From NCBI GenBank assembly GCA_048265065.1, contig JBLXCH010000070.1, positions 1 to 16,378 on the forward strand: a DNA stretch of 16,378 nucleotides. Reading direction: 5' to 3'. Made by a program: the position numbers and the translations under genes. This document shows, in pieces, positions 7,039 through 14,877 of this stretch. Source of the stretch: Motiliproteus sp048265065 (GTDB taxonomy: Bacteria > Pseudomonadota > Gammaproteobacteria > Pseudomonadales > Balneatricaceae). Under the pieces are notes generated by a model that saw only the letters and a list, made by a program, of their open reading frames with translations, ran no database searches and had not been told where the DNA came from. Within the stretch, counting starts at the first letter, position 1; each line of letters opens with the position of its first letter.

Positions 7039-7343
7039 TATCTAATCCCCGCTCGCTACCTGGTACACAGCGAGCACAATGATGCTCTCTGAGCCGCTAC
7101 TTGCGCTGCCTTGTACAGCCGTAGTACCACAGGCACTCCCGTCATAGATTGTTTAAATGCCAGTGCCTCTAACCTCTAGCATAGATGCTCCCGAGAGACA
7201 GGCAGTCTCAAATTTAGGTGTTCATTCAGGTACTCATCCCTGAACCAACCATTGCAGCTTTCAATACCGCTCTTCTGAGTCGGTTTGCCGGATTGCCGTA
7301 ACAAAGATATAAAGCAGAGCAAGGTCAATCTTTCTTCATTCAC

Positions 7344-7374
7344 ATAAATGAAAACCGCGAACAGTGTCGCGGTT
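7344..7374 (-). terminator. Rho-independent terminator, probably of the binding-protein gene at 7484
   Basis: AACCGCGA (7353-7360) and TCGCGGTT (7367-7374) form a perfect 8-bp stem with a 6-nt loop. On the minus strand TTCATTTATG follows. It lies about 110 nt past the stop codon at 7484; ATTTTG on the other side would allow bidirectional use. Confidence 0.6.
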
Positions 7375-7443
7375 ATTTTGACAGCAGCGTTACTGTCTTC
7401 ACAAAGATTATGCCGCCAGACGCTGATTTTGGCTCAGAATTAC

Positions 7444-7474
7444 GTGGCCGATCGGGTTCCTCTCAATCGGCCAC
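7444..7474. repeat. 9-bp inverted repeat just after the binding-protein stop
   Basis: GTGGCCGAT (7444-7452) and ATCGGCCAC (7466-7474) are perfectly complementary around a 13-nt loop, 10 nt past the stop codon on the minus strand. There is no T-tract; it may stabilise the 3' end of the abundant binding-protein mRNA (inference). Confidence 0.45.
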
Positions 7475-7483
7475 TCAACGACT

Positions 7484-8416
7484 TTAGTTCTTCGCTTTGA
7501 ACTGGTCGATGTTCTCCTTGGTGACCAGCTCAAACGGAACGACGTTTTTAGCCTCAACCGCCTCGTTGCGTGCCAGTTTCAGCACGGTATCAATGGCGCC
7601 GACACCCTGGCCTTTGGCAGACTGATAAACTGTCACATCCAGGTCTCCGGCTTCAAGTGCAGCCAAAGCATCCTGGGTCGCATCCACACCGCCGATGACG
7701 ACATTATCCATCGACACACCAGACGCCTTCAGCGCCTGAATCGCACCGAGTGCCATTTCGTCGTTATTGGCGATAACGCCCTTAGGCTCAATGCCCGCGC
7801 TGATCCAGTTGGTCATCAGGTCCATTGCCGGTGTACGCATCCAGTTTGCGGTTTGCTCGTCGACGACTTTGATGTTCTTGCATTCATCAGAAGCCAGTAC
7901 ATCGTGTGTCGCCGCGGTACGGCCACGCTGGCCGGTCGTGCCAAGCTGGCCCATCAGGATTACCGCTTCACCTTTGCCACCCATCTGCTTGCACATTTCG
8001 GTGGTCTGCAGAAAACCGGCCTGATACTCGTCCGAACCCACCCAGGCTTGCTTGGCCGGGAAGGTATCCATGTTCGCAGGCAGCATGTTAACGAAAACGA
8101 GCGGCACACCCGCCTCATCCGCAACACTCGATATATTGATGCCCGAGTCCGCATCGACCAGCATCACGACAATCCCGTCAACGCCTGCGGCAATGAAGTT
8201 CTCAACCTGAGACTGCTGACGCGAAATATCGCCCTGCCCATCTTCAATCTGAAGTTCCACGCCATCAAGTTTTTCGGCATGCGCCGTCATGTTCTGACGC
8301 AGCACGGTAAGGAAATTGTCGTCAAAGAGTGACATGGCAACACCGATAGTCTCGGCTTGAGCCACGGTTCCCATCAGAGCGCTGCTCAAAATCACTGTGC
8401 TCAGTAGCTTCTTCAT
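7484..8416 (-). CDS. Periplasmic inositol/ribose-type sugar-binding protein of an ABC transporter
   Basis: This 310-aa secreted protein has signal peptide MKKLLSTVILSSALMGTVAQA, cleaved before ETIGVAM. It is a typical Peripla_BP_4 (RbsB/IbpA-like) protein: IGVAMSLFDDNFLTVLR forms strand 1 and the first ligand loop, then VDGIVVMLVDAD (~84-95), GVPLVFVNMLP, WVGSDEYQAG (~126-135), VIANNDEMALGAIQAL (~214-229), GGVDATQDAL and LDVTVYQSAKGQG. This architecture is close to known myo-inositol and ribose binders, and the neighbouring iol genes favour an inositol ligand (inference). AGAGGA lies 8 nt before the ATG. Cognate ATPase and permease genes are not adjacent. The gene is about 500 bp downstream of the iol operon on the same strand, probably with its own promoter. 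Confidence 0.85.
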   Translation of the reverse strand: MKKLLSTVILSSALMGTVAQAETIGVAMSLFDDNFLTVLRQNMTAHAEKLDGVELQIEDGQGDISRQQSQVENFIAAGVDGIVVMLVDADSGINISSVADEAGVPLVFVNMLPANMDTFPAKQAWVGSDEYQAGFLQTTEMCKQMGGKGEAVILMGQLGTTGQRGRTAATHDVLASDECKNIKVVDEQTANWMRTPAMDLMTNWISAGIEPKGVIANNDEMALGAIQALKASGVSMDNVVIGGVDATQDALAALEAGDLDVTVYQSAKGQGVGAIDTVLKLARNEAVEAKNVVPFELVTKENIDQFKAKN

Positions 8417-8911
8417 ATTTATTATCCTCTACTAGTAATTACGGCAGATAGACCACCGTGGTTCGTCGCGGATTATTCCTCGATTAAGGTATTGCGCCGC
8501 GAATTCAATATAATGGCCTCCCTAGACCATCAGGTACAGCCCACCGAAGCACAATATTTATGTGCTGGGCGTTTTATAAAAAATCATGTAAAAAATGCCA
8601 AAATATCTATTTAACAATCAATCTGAAAATTAAACTGACGTCCCTGTCGATGCAATCACTGCCCGCTAAAACCAAGCGATAACTTTATGTAACGCTTAGT
8701 TATAGGTAGCGCACATTGGTCGATAATGATATTAAGACACCAAGCATATTCAATCCGAATTAATAGTCAGGAGCTGCCGATTTCTCGTCTAACTTTCGAC
8801 TACCACGGCAGGCCTTCTAACCCCCTAACAGATAAAAATCAACCAGGTATCAGTTCCTACCCAAAATCGGCGCAAACTGCCCACCTGCCGAATCCATCCG
8901 GTCGACAGCGA
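8417..8911. other. Intergenic region downstream of the iol operon
   Basis: This AT-rich 495 bp must contain the 3' end of the iol transcript and the promoter of the binding-protein gene at 7484. It holds the hairpin at 8539-8570 and a TGCAAT half-site at 8649-8654 without its partner. No gene is seen; a plus-strand frame running from 8726 into the next gene is its antisense shadow. Confidence 0.4.
8539..8570. terminator. Interrupted hairpin upstream of the binding-protein gene
   Basis: AGCACA (8548-8553) and TGTGCT (8561-8566) form a stem around ATATTTA. The flanking GCCCA and GGGC could extend it across a CCGA bulge. On the plus strand GTTTTATAAAAAA follows, as in a terminator; on the minus strand there is no T-tract. 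It may separate iol transcription from the binding-protein gene, but this is uncertain. Confidence 0.35.
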
Positions 8912-10075
8912 TCAAACCGCTATCGGAGTAAGCCATGGCTGATCTGTGGCCTCATGGCTATCAACGACGGCATCAACGAAAGCAACCCCCTTGAGACCAT
9001 CGTAGACCGTGGGCAAATTTTGGCCGATCGCGGATGGTTCCCGCCCAGACCGACGTGCGCGGATTGCTTCGGCAAACCCGGCGTAAAGGTTAGCGAAGGC
9101 TTCCAGGTATCCCTCTGGATGACCCGGCGGCGTGCGCGTACGTACTTTGGCGTCCTCGGACAGGTCTTCAGCCCCGCGCTTAATAATCTCCGTGCGGCCA
9201 TTGAGCGGTGCCAACACCAGCTCGTTAGGCTGCTCCTGAAACCACGAAAGCGAACCCGTTTCACCGAAGACCCGAAGCCGAACGCCATTGGAATTACCCA
9301 ACGCGACCTGCGAGGACCACAGCAGGCCACGCGCTCCCCCTTGGTAACGCAACATGACATGGGCGTTATCATCCAGTGCACGCCCCTCTACGAAGGTCGC
9401 TAGATCAGCGGTCAGCGACTCGAGCTTAAGCCCCGTCACGAAACCGGCGAGGTGATAGGCATGGGTGCCAATATCGCCGATCGAGCCACCGCGACCATTC
9501 TTTTTGGGATCCGTGCGCCATGAGGCCTGTGCATTACCCTGTTGTTCGATCGCGGTCGCCATCCATTCCAGCGGATACTCGACCTGTACGCTACGGACTT
9601 TCCCAATTTCCCCCGCGGCCACACGAACGCGTGCCTCATGGACCATGGGATAGCCAGAATAGGTGTAGGTCACGCCGACAAATCGTCCGCTCTCGCGCGT
9701 AAGTGCCTCCAGCGCGACCGCATCCTCAAGCGTTGCCGTGATAGGCTTCTCGCAAATGACATCGAAGCCTGCCTCAATGAAGGCGCGTGCAATCGGATAA
9801 TGCGTGAAGTTCGGAGTACAGATTGCCACTGCATCGATACGATCCTCACGCGCGAGCTCAGCGGCAATCATTTCCTTGTAGTCGCCGTAGCTGCGGTCTG
9901 AGTCAATGCCCTGGGTCAACGCAAAAGCCCGGCCACGCTCGGCATCCACATCGAAGGCCCCCGCAACGAGCTGCCAGGCGCCATCAAGACGCGACGATAT
10001 GCGATGTATGTTGCCTATATAGGCACCCTGACCTCCGCCAACCATGCCAAGACGAAGGGATCGTTGATAACTCAT
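8912..10075 (-). CDS. Gfo/Idh/MocA-family oxidoreductase, probable inositol/polyol dehydrogenase
   Basis: This 387-aa protein is the last gene of the iol operon. RLGMVGGGQGAYIG (residues ~8-21) is the NAD(P)-binding loop, ICEKP (107-111) holds the conserved Lys, and DIGTHAYHL (201-209) supplies the catalytic Asp/His pair. The C-terminal part has the same PNEL and PPGHPEGY blocks as the protein at 1458-2642, so the two are paralogues with diverged substrate-loop regions. In an operon with iolD and iolE it probably oxidises an inositol isomer or derivative to a keto-inositol, replacing or extending the classical IolG step. That role is inferred from context, and the substrate may be scyllo-, D-chiro- or a methylated inositol, or a levoglucosan-like sugar. 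Its ATG overlaps the preceding gene's TGA (ATGA), which indicates translational coupling. Confidence 0.85.
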   Translation of the reverse strand: MSYQRSLRLGMVGGGQGAYIGNIHRISSRLDGAWQLVAGAFDVDAERGRAFALTQGIDSDRSYGDYKEMIAAELAREDRIDAVAICTPNFTHYPIARAFIEAGFDVICEKPITATLEDAVALEALTRESGRFVGVTYTYSGYPMVHEARVRVAAGEIGKVRSVQVEYPLEWMATAIEQQGNAQASWRTDPKKNGRGGSIGDIGTHAYHLAGFVTGLKLESLTADLATFVEGRALDDNAHVMLRYQGGARGLLWSSQVALGNSNGVRLRVFGETGSLSWFQEQPNELVLAPLNGRTEIIKRGAEDLSEDAKVRTRTPPGHPEGYLEAFANLYAGFAEAIRARRSGREPSAIGQNLPTVYDGLKGVAFVDAVVDSHEATDQPWLTPIAV

Positions 10076-11133
10076 TTGTCCTCCAGCCCGAGCATTGCCC
10101 GGTTCGCGCTACGATTGGCGCCAGATTTTACGAAGTCATCAAAAGCACGATCCGAGACCTTGATGATGTGGTCATCTATAAATCGCGCGCCCTCGGATGC
10201 TCCATCTTCGGGGTTTTTAAGGAAGCATTCCCACTCGAGCACTGCCCAGCCGTCGTAGTCATAGGTGGCAAACTTCGAAAAGATCGCTCCAAAGTCGACC
10301 TGCCCATCACCTAGGGAACGAAAACGCCCTGCACGTTTCGACCAGTGCTGATAGCCTCCATAGACACCCGACTTCCCATCAGGGCGGAACTCGGCATCCT
10401 TTACATGGAAGCATTTGATCCGGTCATGGTAGTGGTCGATAAAGGCCAGATAATCGAGTTGCTGCAACACGAAGTGCGACGGATCGTAAAGCATGTTTGC
10501 GCGCGGATGCTCTTTCACATGGTCGAGGAACATTTCCCAGGAATGACCGTCATGGAGGTCTTCGCACGGGTGAATCTCGTAGCAGACATCCACACCGTGA
10601 GCGTCGAAGTCGTCCAGTATCGGTGTCCAGCGATTGGCGAGTTCACCGAAAGCTTCATCTACCAAACCTTCCGGCCACTGCGGATAAGGATACAGATAGG
10701 GCCACAGAAGTGAGCCAGAAAAGGTCACATGCCGATCAATACCAAGGCGTTTAGACGCACGCGCGGCAAAGCGTAACTGCTCCTCCGCCCAAGCGCGGCG
10801 CGCCCCAGGATTTCCACGCACGAACTCAGGAGCAAAGCTGTCCATAATCTGGTCATGAGCCGGGTGCACGGCAACAAGCTGTCCTGTTATATGCGACGCA
10901 AGTTCAGTGATCTCAAGACCGTGATCGGCTAAAAGACCTTTCATTTCATCACAATAGGTCTCGCTCTGCGCTGCCTGTTTCATGTCAATCAGGCGCGTAT
11001 CCCAAGTGGGGATCTGCACCCCCTTGAATCCCTTGTCCGCGGCCCATTTAGCCAGCGTCGGCAATGAATTATAAGGCGCGTCATCAGCGGCGAATTGCGC
11101 GAGAAAAACACCGGGGCCCTTAATGGTCTTCAT
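10072..11133 (-). CDS. Sugar phosphate isomerase/epimerase-family TIM-barrel protein, possible inosose isomerase
   Basis: This 353-aa xylose-isomerase-like TIM barrel (AP endonuclease family 2 fold) has a metal site visible as E186 (CYEIHPCED), D217 and H220 (YDPSHFV), H243 (CFHVKD) and E300 (VLEWE). The family includes IolI, IolE and many keto-sugar isomerases. Next to iolE, an inosose isomerase or keto-sugar epimerase/hydratase role is likely, but the exact reaction is unknown. It is longer than IolI (~280 aa), with an insertion around residues 95-160 rich in aromatic residues (WPYLYPYPQWPE). I chose the ATG at 11133 because GGAGG lies 7 nt upstream. The frame extends to an ATG at 11199, but that N-terminus (RSMAVMTTRPCRPLRWR) looks non-coding and overlaps the SDR gene. 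Only 1 nt separates it from the SDR stop, and its TGA overlaps the next ATG. Confidence 0.8.
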   Translation of the reverse strand: MKTIKGPGVFLAQFAADDAPYNSLPTLAKWAADKGFKGVQIPTWDTRLIDMKQAAQSETYCDEMKGLLADHGLEITELASHITGQLVAVHPAHDQIMDSFAPEFVRGNPGARRAWAEEQLRFAARASKRLGIDRHVTFSGSLLWPYLYPYPQWPEGLVDEAFGELANRWTPILDDFDAHGVDVCYEIHPCEDLHDGHSWEMFLDHVKEHPRANMLYDPSHFVLQQLDYLAFIDHYHDRIKCFHVKDAEFRPDGKSGVYGGYQHWSKRAGRFRSLGDGQVDFGAIFSKFATYDYDGWAVLEWECFLKNPEDGASEGARFIDDHIIKVSDRAFDDFVKSGANRSANRAMLGLEDK

Positions 11134-11134
11134 T

Positions 11135-11947
11135 TTAAACCTCCAACGCAGTGGACGGCACGGGCGCGTCGTCATAACCGCCATAGACCGACTGATCAAA
11201 CGGAATCACAGCGCCCGTCATCATGCCGCTATCGTCAGATGCCATCCACAGAACCGCGCGGGCGACTTCGTCGGGATCGAGGATGCGACCAAAAGGCTTC
11301 TTGGCTGCCTCGCGATCAAGAAAATCCGGATCCCCAGTTTCCATGGCGACAAGCTTGCGCTCATGGTCCGAGTTCATCCACCCAATGTCCAACTGGTTGA
11401 CGTGGATACGGTTGCGCATCAAAGCGAAAGCCGCGTTTCGCGTCAGCGTGGTCAGCGCGCCTTTTGACGTGGCATAGGGCGACAGGAATGGCTGTCCTGC
11501 AAGTTCAGACATTGAACCGATGTTTACAATGCGGCCTTCAATCCCTTCCCGGATCATGACCTTGGCCGCGTCCTGAATCAGAAAGAACGGCGCGCGTGTA
11601 TTCACAGCTATCATCTTGTCGAACAAGTCGGGTGTGGTGTTAAGAATATTGCCCCGATCCGTCAAGCCAGCGGCGTTCACAAGGATATCCACCCGCCCGA
11701 AGTGCTTGTCAGTCTGCGCGATCACATTACGGCAATCCTCTACAACACCGAGATCCGCCTGTACGAACTGAACCTCGACACCGGTCTCCTCGCTGATTGA
11801 GGAGGCGACAGCCTTACCCTTGTCAGCACCGCGGCCACAGACGACAATGCCCGCGGCACCCGCGTGCGCGAAGAGACGGGCAATCGCCGCGCCAAGCCCC
11901 TGAGTGCCGCCTGTCACGACACAGATTTTTCCGTCAATAGCGTTCAT
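11135..11947 (-). CDS. Short-chain dehydrogenase/reductase (SDR) of the iol operon
   Basis: This 270-aa classical SDR has TGGTQGLG (residues 12-19) as the NAD(P) loop, ADLG (~64-67), NAAG (91-94), N116, the active-site Ser in IGSMSE (S145 or S147), and Y158-x3-K162 (YATSK) as catalytic pair. The C-terminus TGAVIPFDQSVYGGYDD is the usual substrate/tetramer segment. The protein probably acts on a keto-inositol or polyol intermediate in the cytoplasm. Which hydroxyl it oxidises or reduces cannot be deduced. Its ATG shares one base with the iolE stop codon (TAATG), and GGAGG for the next gene lies inside its 3' end. This dehydrogenase plus the Gfo/Idh enzyme gives the operon two redox steps, more than the classical myo-inositol route needs before IolE. 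Confidence 0.85.
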   Translation of the reverse strand: MNAIDGKICVVTGGTQGLGAAIARLFAHAGAAGIVVCGRGADKGKAVASSISEETGVEVQFVQADLGVVEDCRNVIAQTDKHFGRVDILVNAAGLTDRGNILNTTPDLFDKMIAVNTRAPFFLIQDAAKVMIREGIEGRIVNIGSMSELAGQPFLSPYATSKGALTTLTRNAAFALMRNRIHVNQLDIGWMNSDHERKLVAMETGDPDFLDREAAKKPFGRILDPDEVARAVLWMASDDSGMMTGAVIPFDQSVYGGYDDAPVPSTALEV

Positions 11948-12843
11948 TATTGTTGTACCTCATAACCTGCGGCCGTCATGACACGCATGAGTTCTTGATG
12001 TCCCTTCTTCGCCATTGCCAACGGCGGGTTGGCAATGGGGTCCTGCTCCGCCTCAACCACGAACCAGCCTTCATACCCATGATGTGCCAACGCCTTAACA
12101 AGGCTCTCGAAATCCAGAGCACCATCGCCAGGCACCGTAAACGCCCCCTTCACGACCGCATCCAGGAAGCTCTCAGCAGTGCGGTCTAGCCCCTTTAGCA
12201 CATCCGCCCGTACATCCTTGCAGTGAACCTGGATAATGCGCTTGTGATGCTTCTCAATAACACGCAGCAGATCGCCCCCCGCAAATTCCATATGGCCTGT
12301 ATCGAACAGCAGGGGAACACTGGAATGCTTCATGAAGAGGTCGAGTTCAGCCTCCGTCTCGATCACCGCGCCCATATGGTGATGGTAGGCGATTGGCATC
12401 CCCTGCACCTCACACCATTCGGCAAAGTCCGACACCTTGCGCGCATAGGCGGCAATCTCTGCCTCGGTGAGTTTCGGTTTAGTGCCTAACGGGGCCGAAC
12501 CCACCCCCTGAATCGAGCGCGCGGTTTCACCATAGACGATACACGGCGCCTGGGCGGCCTTGAAAAAGGCCAGTTGTTCGGCGATGCGTGTTTTTTCCAC
12601 CTCAATCTCACCATCGAGCAGGAGACCCGAGAACCAGCCACCGCAAACAGACATTCCGAAATCGCTGAGGATAGGCCCAAGTTCTTTCATATTCATCGGG
12701 AACCGACGGCCGGTCTCCATGCCAGTGAAACCAGCTACCGAAGCCTGCCGCAGGCATTCCTCAAGACTGACATCATCCGAGAGTTCCGCCAGGTCATCGT
12801 TCCACCAGGCGATAGGGGCAATTCCCAGCTTGGCTTTCAACAT
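11947..12843 (-). CDS. iolE: myo-Inosose-2 dehydratase (2-keto-myo-inositol dehydratase)
   Basis: The product dehydrates 2-keto-myo-inositol to 3D-(3,5/4)-trihydroxycyclohexane-1,2-dione, the second step of myo-inositol catabolism (EC 4.2.1.44). At 298 aa it has the standard length. The N-terminus LGIAPIAWWNDD (residues 6-17) and ETGRRFPMN (43-51) are typical of IolE. The TIM-barrel metal and active-site segments are YHHHMGAVIETEAEL (153-167), FDTGHMEFAGGD (180-191), VHCKDVR (206-212) and VVEAEQDP (262-269). It starts 3 nt after the iolD stop with GGAG 8 nt before the ATG, and its TAA overlaps the SDR start, so it is surely co-transcribed with both. No missing key residue was noticed. Confidence 0.95.
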   Translation of the reverse strand: MLKAKLGIAPIAWWNDDLAELSDDVSLEECLRQASVAGFTGMETGRRFPMNMKELGPILSDFGMSVCGGWFSGLLLDGEIEVEKTRIAEQLAFFKAAQAPCIVYGETARSIQGVGSAPLGTKPKLTEAEIAAYARKVSDFAEWCEVQGMPIAYHHHMGAVIETEAELDLFMKHSSVPLLFDTGHMEFAGGDLLRVIEKHHKRIIQVHCKDVRADVLKGLDRTAESFLDAVVKGAFTVPGDGALDFESLVKALAHHGYEGWFVVEAEQDPIANPPLAMAKKGHQELMRVMTAAGYEVQQ

Positions 12844-12846
12844 GCT

Positions 12847-14712
12847 TTAAACTCCAATCCGCTGGTTCGAGCGAATGACGTCCTGGGACTCGCGAGCCTT
12901 ACGAACGCTCTCATGTGCCGACACTTCAGGCACGCCGACATCCCAATCCGCATCCCCTGGCACCCAGGCATGAGCGTCGGAGACGATGGTGAGCACCGTG
13001 GTGCGATCATTGTTTTGCGCCCATGTCATTGCCTCTTCCAGTTCTTCGAGGCTTTCGCATTTGCGCGCATAAGCGCCCATGGACTCTGCGTGTTTGACGA
13101 AGTCGACATGCAGCGGGTTTTCAGGGTTCTGGATCCGGCAATCCTTAAGCAGGTTATTGAAGCCAGGCACACCCTTGAACTGCTGAAGGCGGTTGATGAC
13201 CGCATAACCACCATTGTCGCAAACGACGACAATCATTTTGTGGCCCGTTAAAACAGCCGAATAAATATCCGAGTTCATCATCATGTAAGTGCCATCGCCG
13301 AGCATGACAATGGGCGTACCACCGGTCGCACCCGGGCCTTCCTGCGCCATGGCGCACCCCCAGCCAGCGGCAATTTCATAGCCCATGCAGCTAAAGCCAA
13401 ACTCGCAGTCAAAGGTGTTAGGATTCTTGACCCTCCAGCCCTTGGTAATCTCGCCAGGTGTACCACCCGCCGCGCCGATCAGTGTATCGTTCGGGCCGGC
13501 CGCCTTGTTGAGCACCCCGATCACCTGCGCATAGGAGGGAATCGCCGCATCGGAAGGTGCCTGATGCCCATCCAGGAGCGCATTCCACTCATCAAATAGC
13601 CCTTTCGCCTTGGCCATATGGCTGCCCGGTATCGCAAAGTCGCCCAATGCGGCGTCGATTTCGGTAACCGTCTCAAGCGCATCCCCGACAACGGCAATCG
13701 CTCGGTGTTTAGTCGCATCCCAGCGGGCTGTGTTAATAGAGATGAACTTCGCGTCCTTGGCGAATGCAGTCCAGGAACCGGTTGTGAAGTCTTGCAGTCG
13801 CGTGCCGATGGCCAGGATCACATCGGCTTCAGCCGCGAGCGCATTGGCCGAGGTCGAGCCGACAATCCCAATGGGGCCGGCATGAACCGGATGGTCATGA
13901 GTCAAACCACCCTTGCCCGCAATTGTTTCTACCACTGGAATTCCGCGTTTCGCCGCAAAGGCCGCAACCTCATTCTCGGCGACGGAATAGCGCACCCCAC
14001 CACCCGAAATGATCAGCGGCTTTTTGGCCGTTCTGAGAAGCGCTACGGCCTCTTCCACAGCCTTGCGGTCCGGTCGCGGACGCGGGATAGACCAAACCTT
14101 CGGTGCGAAAAACTCCTCAGGGTAATCGAATGCTTTCTCCTGAGTATCCTGTGCAAGGCCAATGAATGCCGGGCCACAATCAGCCGGGTCGAGCATCGTG
14201 GCGATGGCTTGCGGCAATGAGGTGATAATCTGTTCGGGGTGTGTGATCCGATCCCAGAAGCGCACCACCGACTTGAAACTATCATTAACAGTCATGGTCG
14301 GGTCGTTGAAATGTTCAACCTGCTGCAACACAGGATCAGGCAACCGATTGGCAAAGGTATCGCCTGCAAGGAGCAGTACAGGCAAGCGGTTCGCCATCGC
14401 CGTACCCGCCGCCGTCACCATGTTGGTGGCGCCCGGGCCGATCGAACTGGCTGCAATCATCAACTGACGACGACGCTTGGCCTTGGCGAAGCCAACAGCG
14501 GCGAGCGCCATCGATTGCTCATTCTGCCCACGCCAGGTCGGCAACTGATCCTGTACAGCCTCAAGTGCTTCTGACAGACAGGTCACATTGCCGTGACCGA
14601 AGATGCCGAATACCCCGGCAAACAGGGGTAGCCGCTCGCCTTCGATCTCGACGAACTGGTTGCAAAGATAACGAACGAGCGCCTGAGCCATAGTGCATCT
14701 AACGGTAGACAT
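12847..14712 (-). CDS. iolD: 3D-(3,5/4)-trihydroxycyclohexane-1,2-dione hydrolase (THcHDO hydrolase)
   Basis: This 621-aa ThDP-dependent enzyme cleaves the diketo ring to 5-deoxy-D-glucuronate, step three of inositol catabolism (EC 3.7.1.22). The start MSTVRCTMAQALVRYL is characteristic of IolD. GHGNV (~39-43) and RGQNEQSMALA (E65) lie in the pyrimidine domain, where a conserved Glu activates the thiamine ring. GDGTYMMMNSD (472-482) and CDNGG (498-502) form the GDG-N pyrophosphate/Mg motif. I chose the ATG at 14712 because GAGGAG lies 5 nt upstream and the family start matches; an in-frame GTG five codons earlier is inside the ribosome-binding region. It is the first gene of the operon, with a palindromic operator 88-103 bp upstream. 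Confidence 0.95.
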   Translation of the reverse strand: MSTVRCTMAQALVRYLCNQFVEIEGERLPLFAGVFGIFGHGNVTCLSEALEAVQDQLPTWRGQNEQSMALAAVGFAKAKRRRQLMIAASSIGPGATNMVTAAGTAMANRLPVLLLAGDTFANRLPDPVLQQVEHFNDPTMTVNDSFKSVVRFWDRITHPEQIITSLPQAIATMLDPADCGPAFIGLAQDTQEKAFDYPEEFFAPKVWSIPRPRPDRKAVEEAVALLRTAKKPLIISGGGVRYSVAENEVAAFAAKRGIPVVETIAGKGGLTHDHPVHAGPIGIVGSTSANALAAEADVILAIGTRLQDFTTGSWTAFAKDAKFISINTARWDATKHRAIAVVGDALETVTEIDAALGDFAIPGSHMAKAKGLFDEWNALLDGHQAPSDAAIPSYAQVIGVLNKAAGPNDTLIGAAGGTPGEITKGWRVKNPNTFDCEFGFSCMGYEIAAGWGCAMAQEGPGATGGTPIVMLGDGTYMMMNSDIYSAVLTGHKMIVVVCDNGGYAVINRLQQFKGVPGFNNLLKDCRIQNPENPLHVDFVKHAESMGAYARKCESLEELEEAMTWAQNNDRTTVLTIVSDAHAWVPGDADWDVGVPEVSAHESVRKARESQDVIRSNQRIGV

Positions 14713-14775
14713 AGCTTCTCCTCTCACATTCTGCTACGCGCTATAGCGATCGTAGGCTTGTTATTGTCGCCATCA

Positions 14776-14804
14776 ACAATATTGCAATAACAAATACTAT
14801 GCAA
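14776..14804 (-). promoter_or_regulatory. Candidate iolD promoter
   Basis: On the minus strand TTGCAT (14799-14804) and TATTGT (14776-14781) are separated by 17 bp. The -35 half overlaps the palindromic operator 14800-14815. TAGTAT directly after the operator is an alternative -10 box. Either way a repressor bound there would block transcription of the iol operon. Confidence 0.4.
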
Positions 14805-14815
14805 TATTTATTGCA
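14800..14815. promoter_or_regulatory. Palindromic operator TGCAAT-N4-ATTGCA in the iolD upstream region (copy 3)
   Basis: TGCAATATTTATTGCA is an inverted repeat with the same core as 837-854. A looser, 3-nt-spaced version (CAACAAT-ATTGCA) lies at 14774-14786, so two sites may sit close together. It lies 88 bp upstream of the iolD ATG and 560 bp downstream of the RpiR-family gene's stop codon. Confidence 0.6.
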
Positions 14816-14877
14816 AAGAATATCTGAAAACTTTTCTGAATGCCTCAGCCGCAAATTTTACGGTCAAGAAAGGGGGG

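Larger units (their letters stand above)
7039..7483. other. Intergenic region between two binding-protein genes
   Basis: Positions 7344-7374 and 7444-7474 hold two hairpins. The remaining 300 bp upstream of the 6013-7038 gene hold no recognised gene and no copy of the TGCAAT palindrome. No convincing promoter was identified, although the spacing suggests that this gene has its own. Confidence 0.4.

Noticed and set aside
8647..8664. Fourth copy of the TGCAAT palindrome
   Set aside because: Only one half-site (GATGCAATCACTG) is present; the second arm is missing.
8726..9403. 225-codon plus-strand open frame
   Set aside because: It is mostly antisense to the Gfo/Idh gene at 8912-10075, has no family motif, and its composition (Arg/Pro-rich) is typical of a shadow frame.
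11134..11199. Extended N-terminus for the TIM-barrel isomerase
   Set aside because: The extra residues (RSMAVMTTRPCRPLRWR) are not protein-family-like and overlap the SDR gene; GGAGG points to the ATG at 11133.
12574..13251. 225-codon plus-strand open frame
   Set aside because: Antisense to iolE and iolD, both with strong family evidence; no ribosome-binding site or recognisable domain.
13618..14220. 200-codon plus-strand open frame inside iolD
   Set aside because: Antisense shadow of a high-confidence ThDP enzyme gene.
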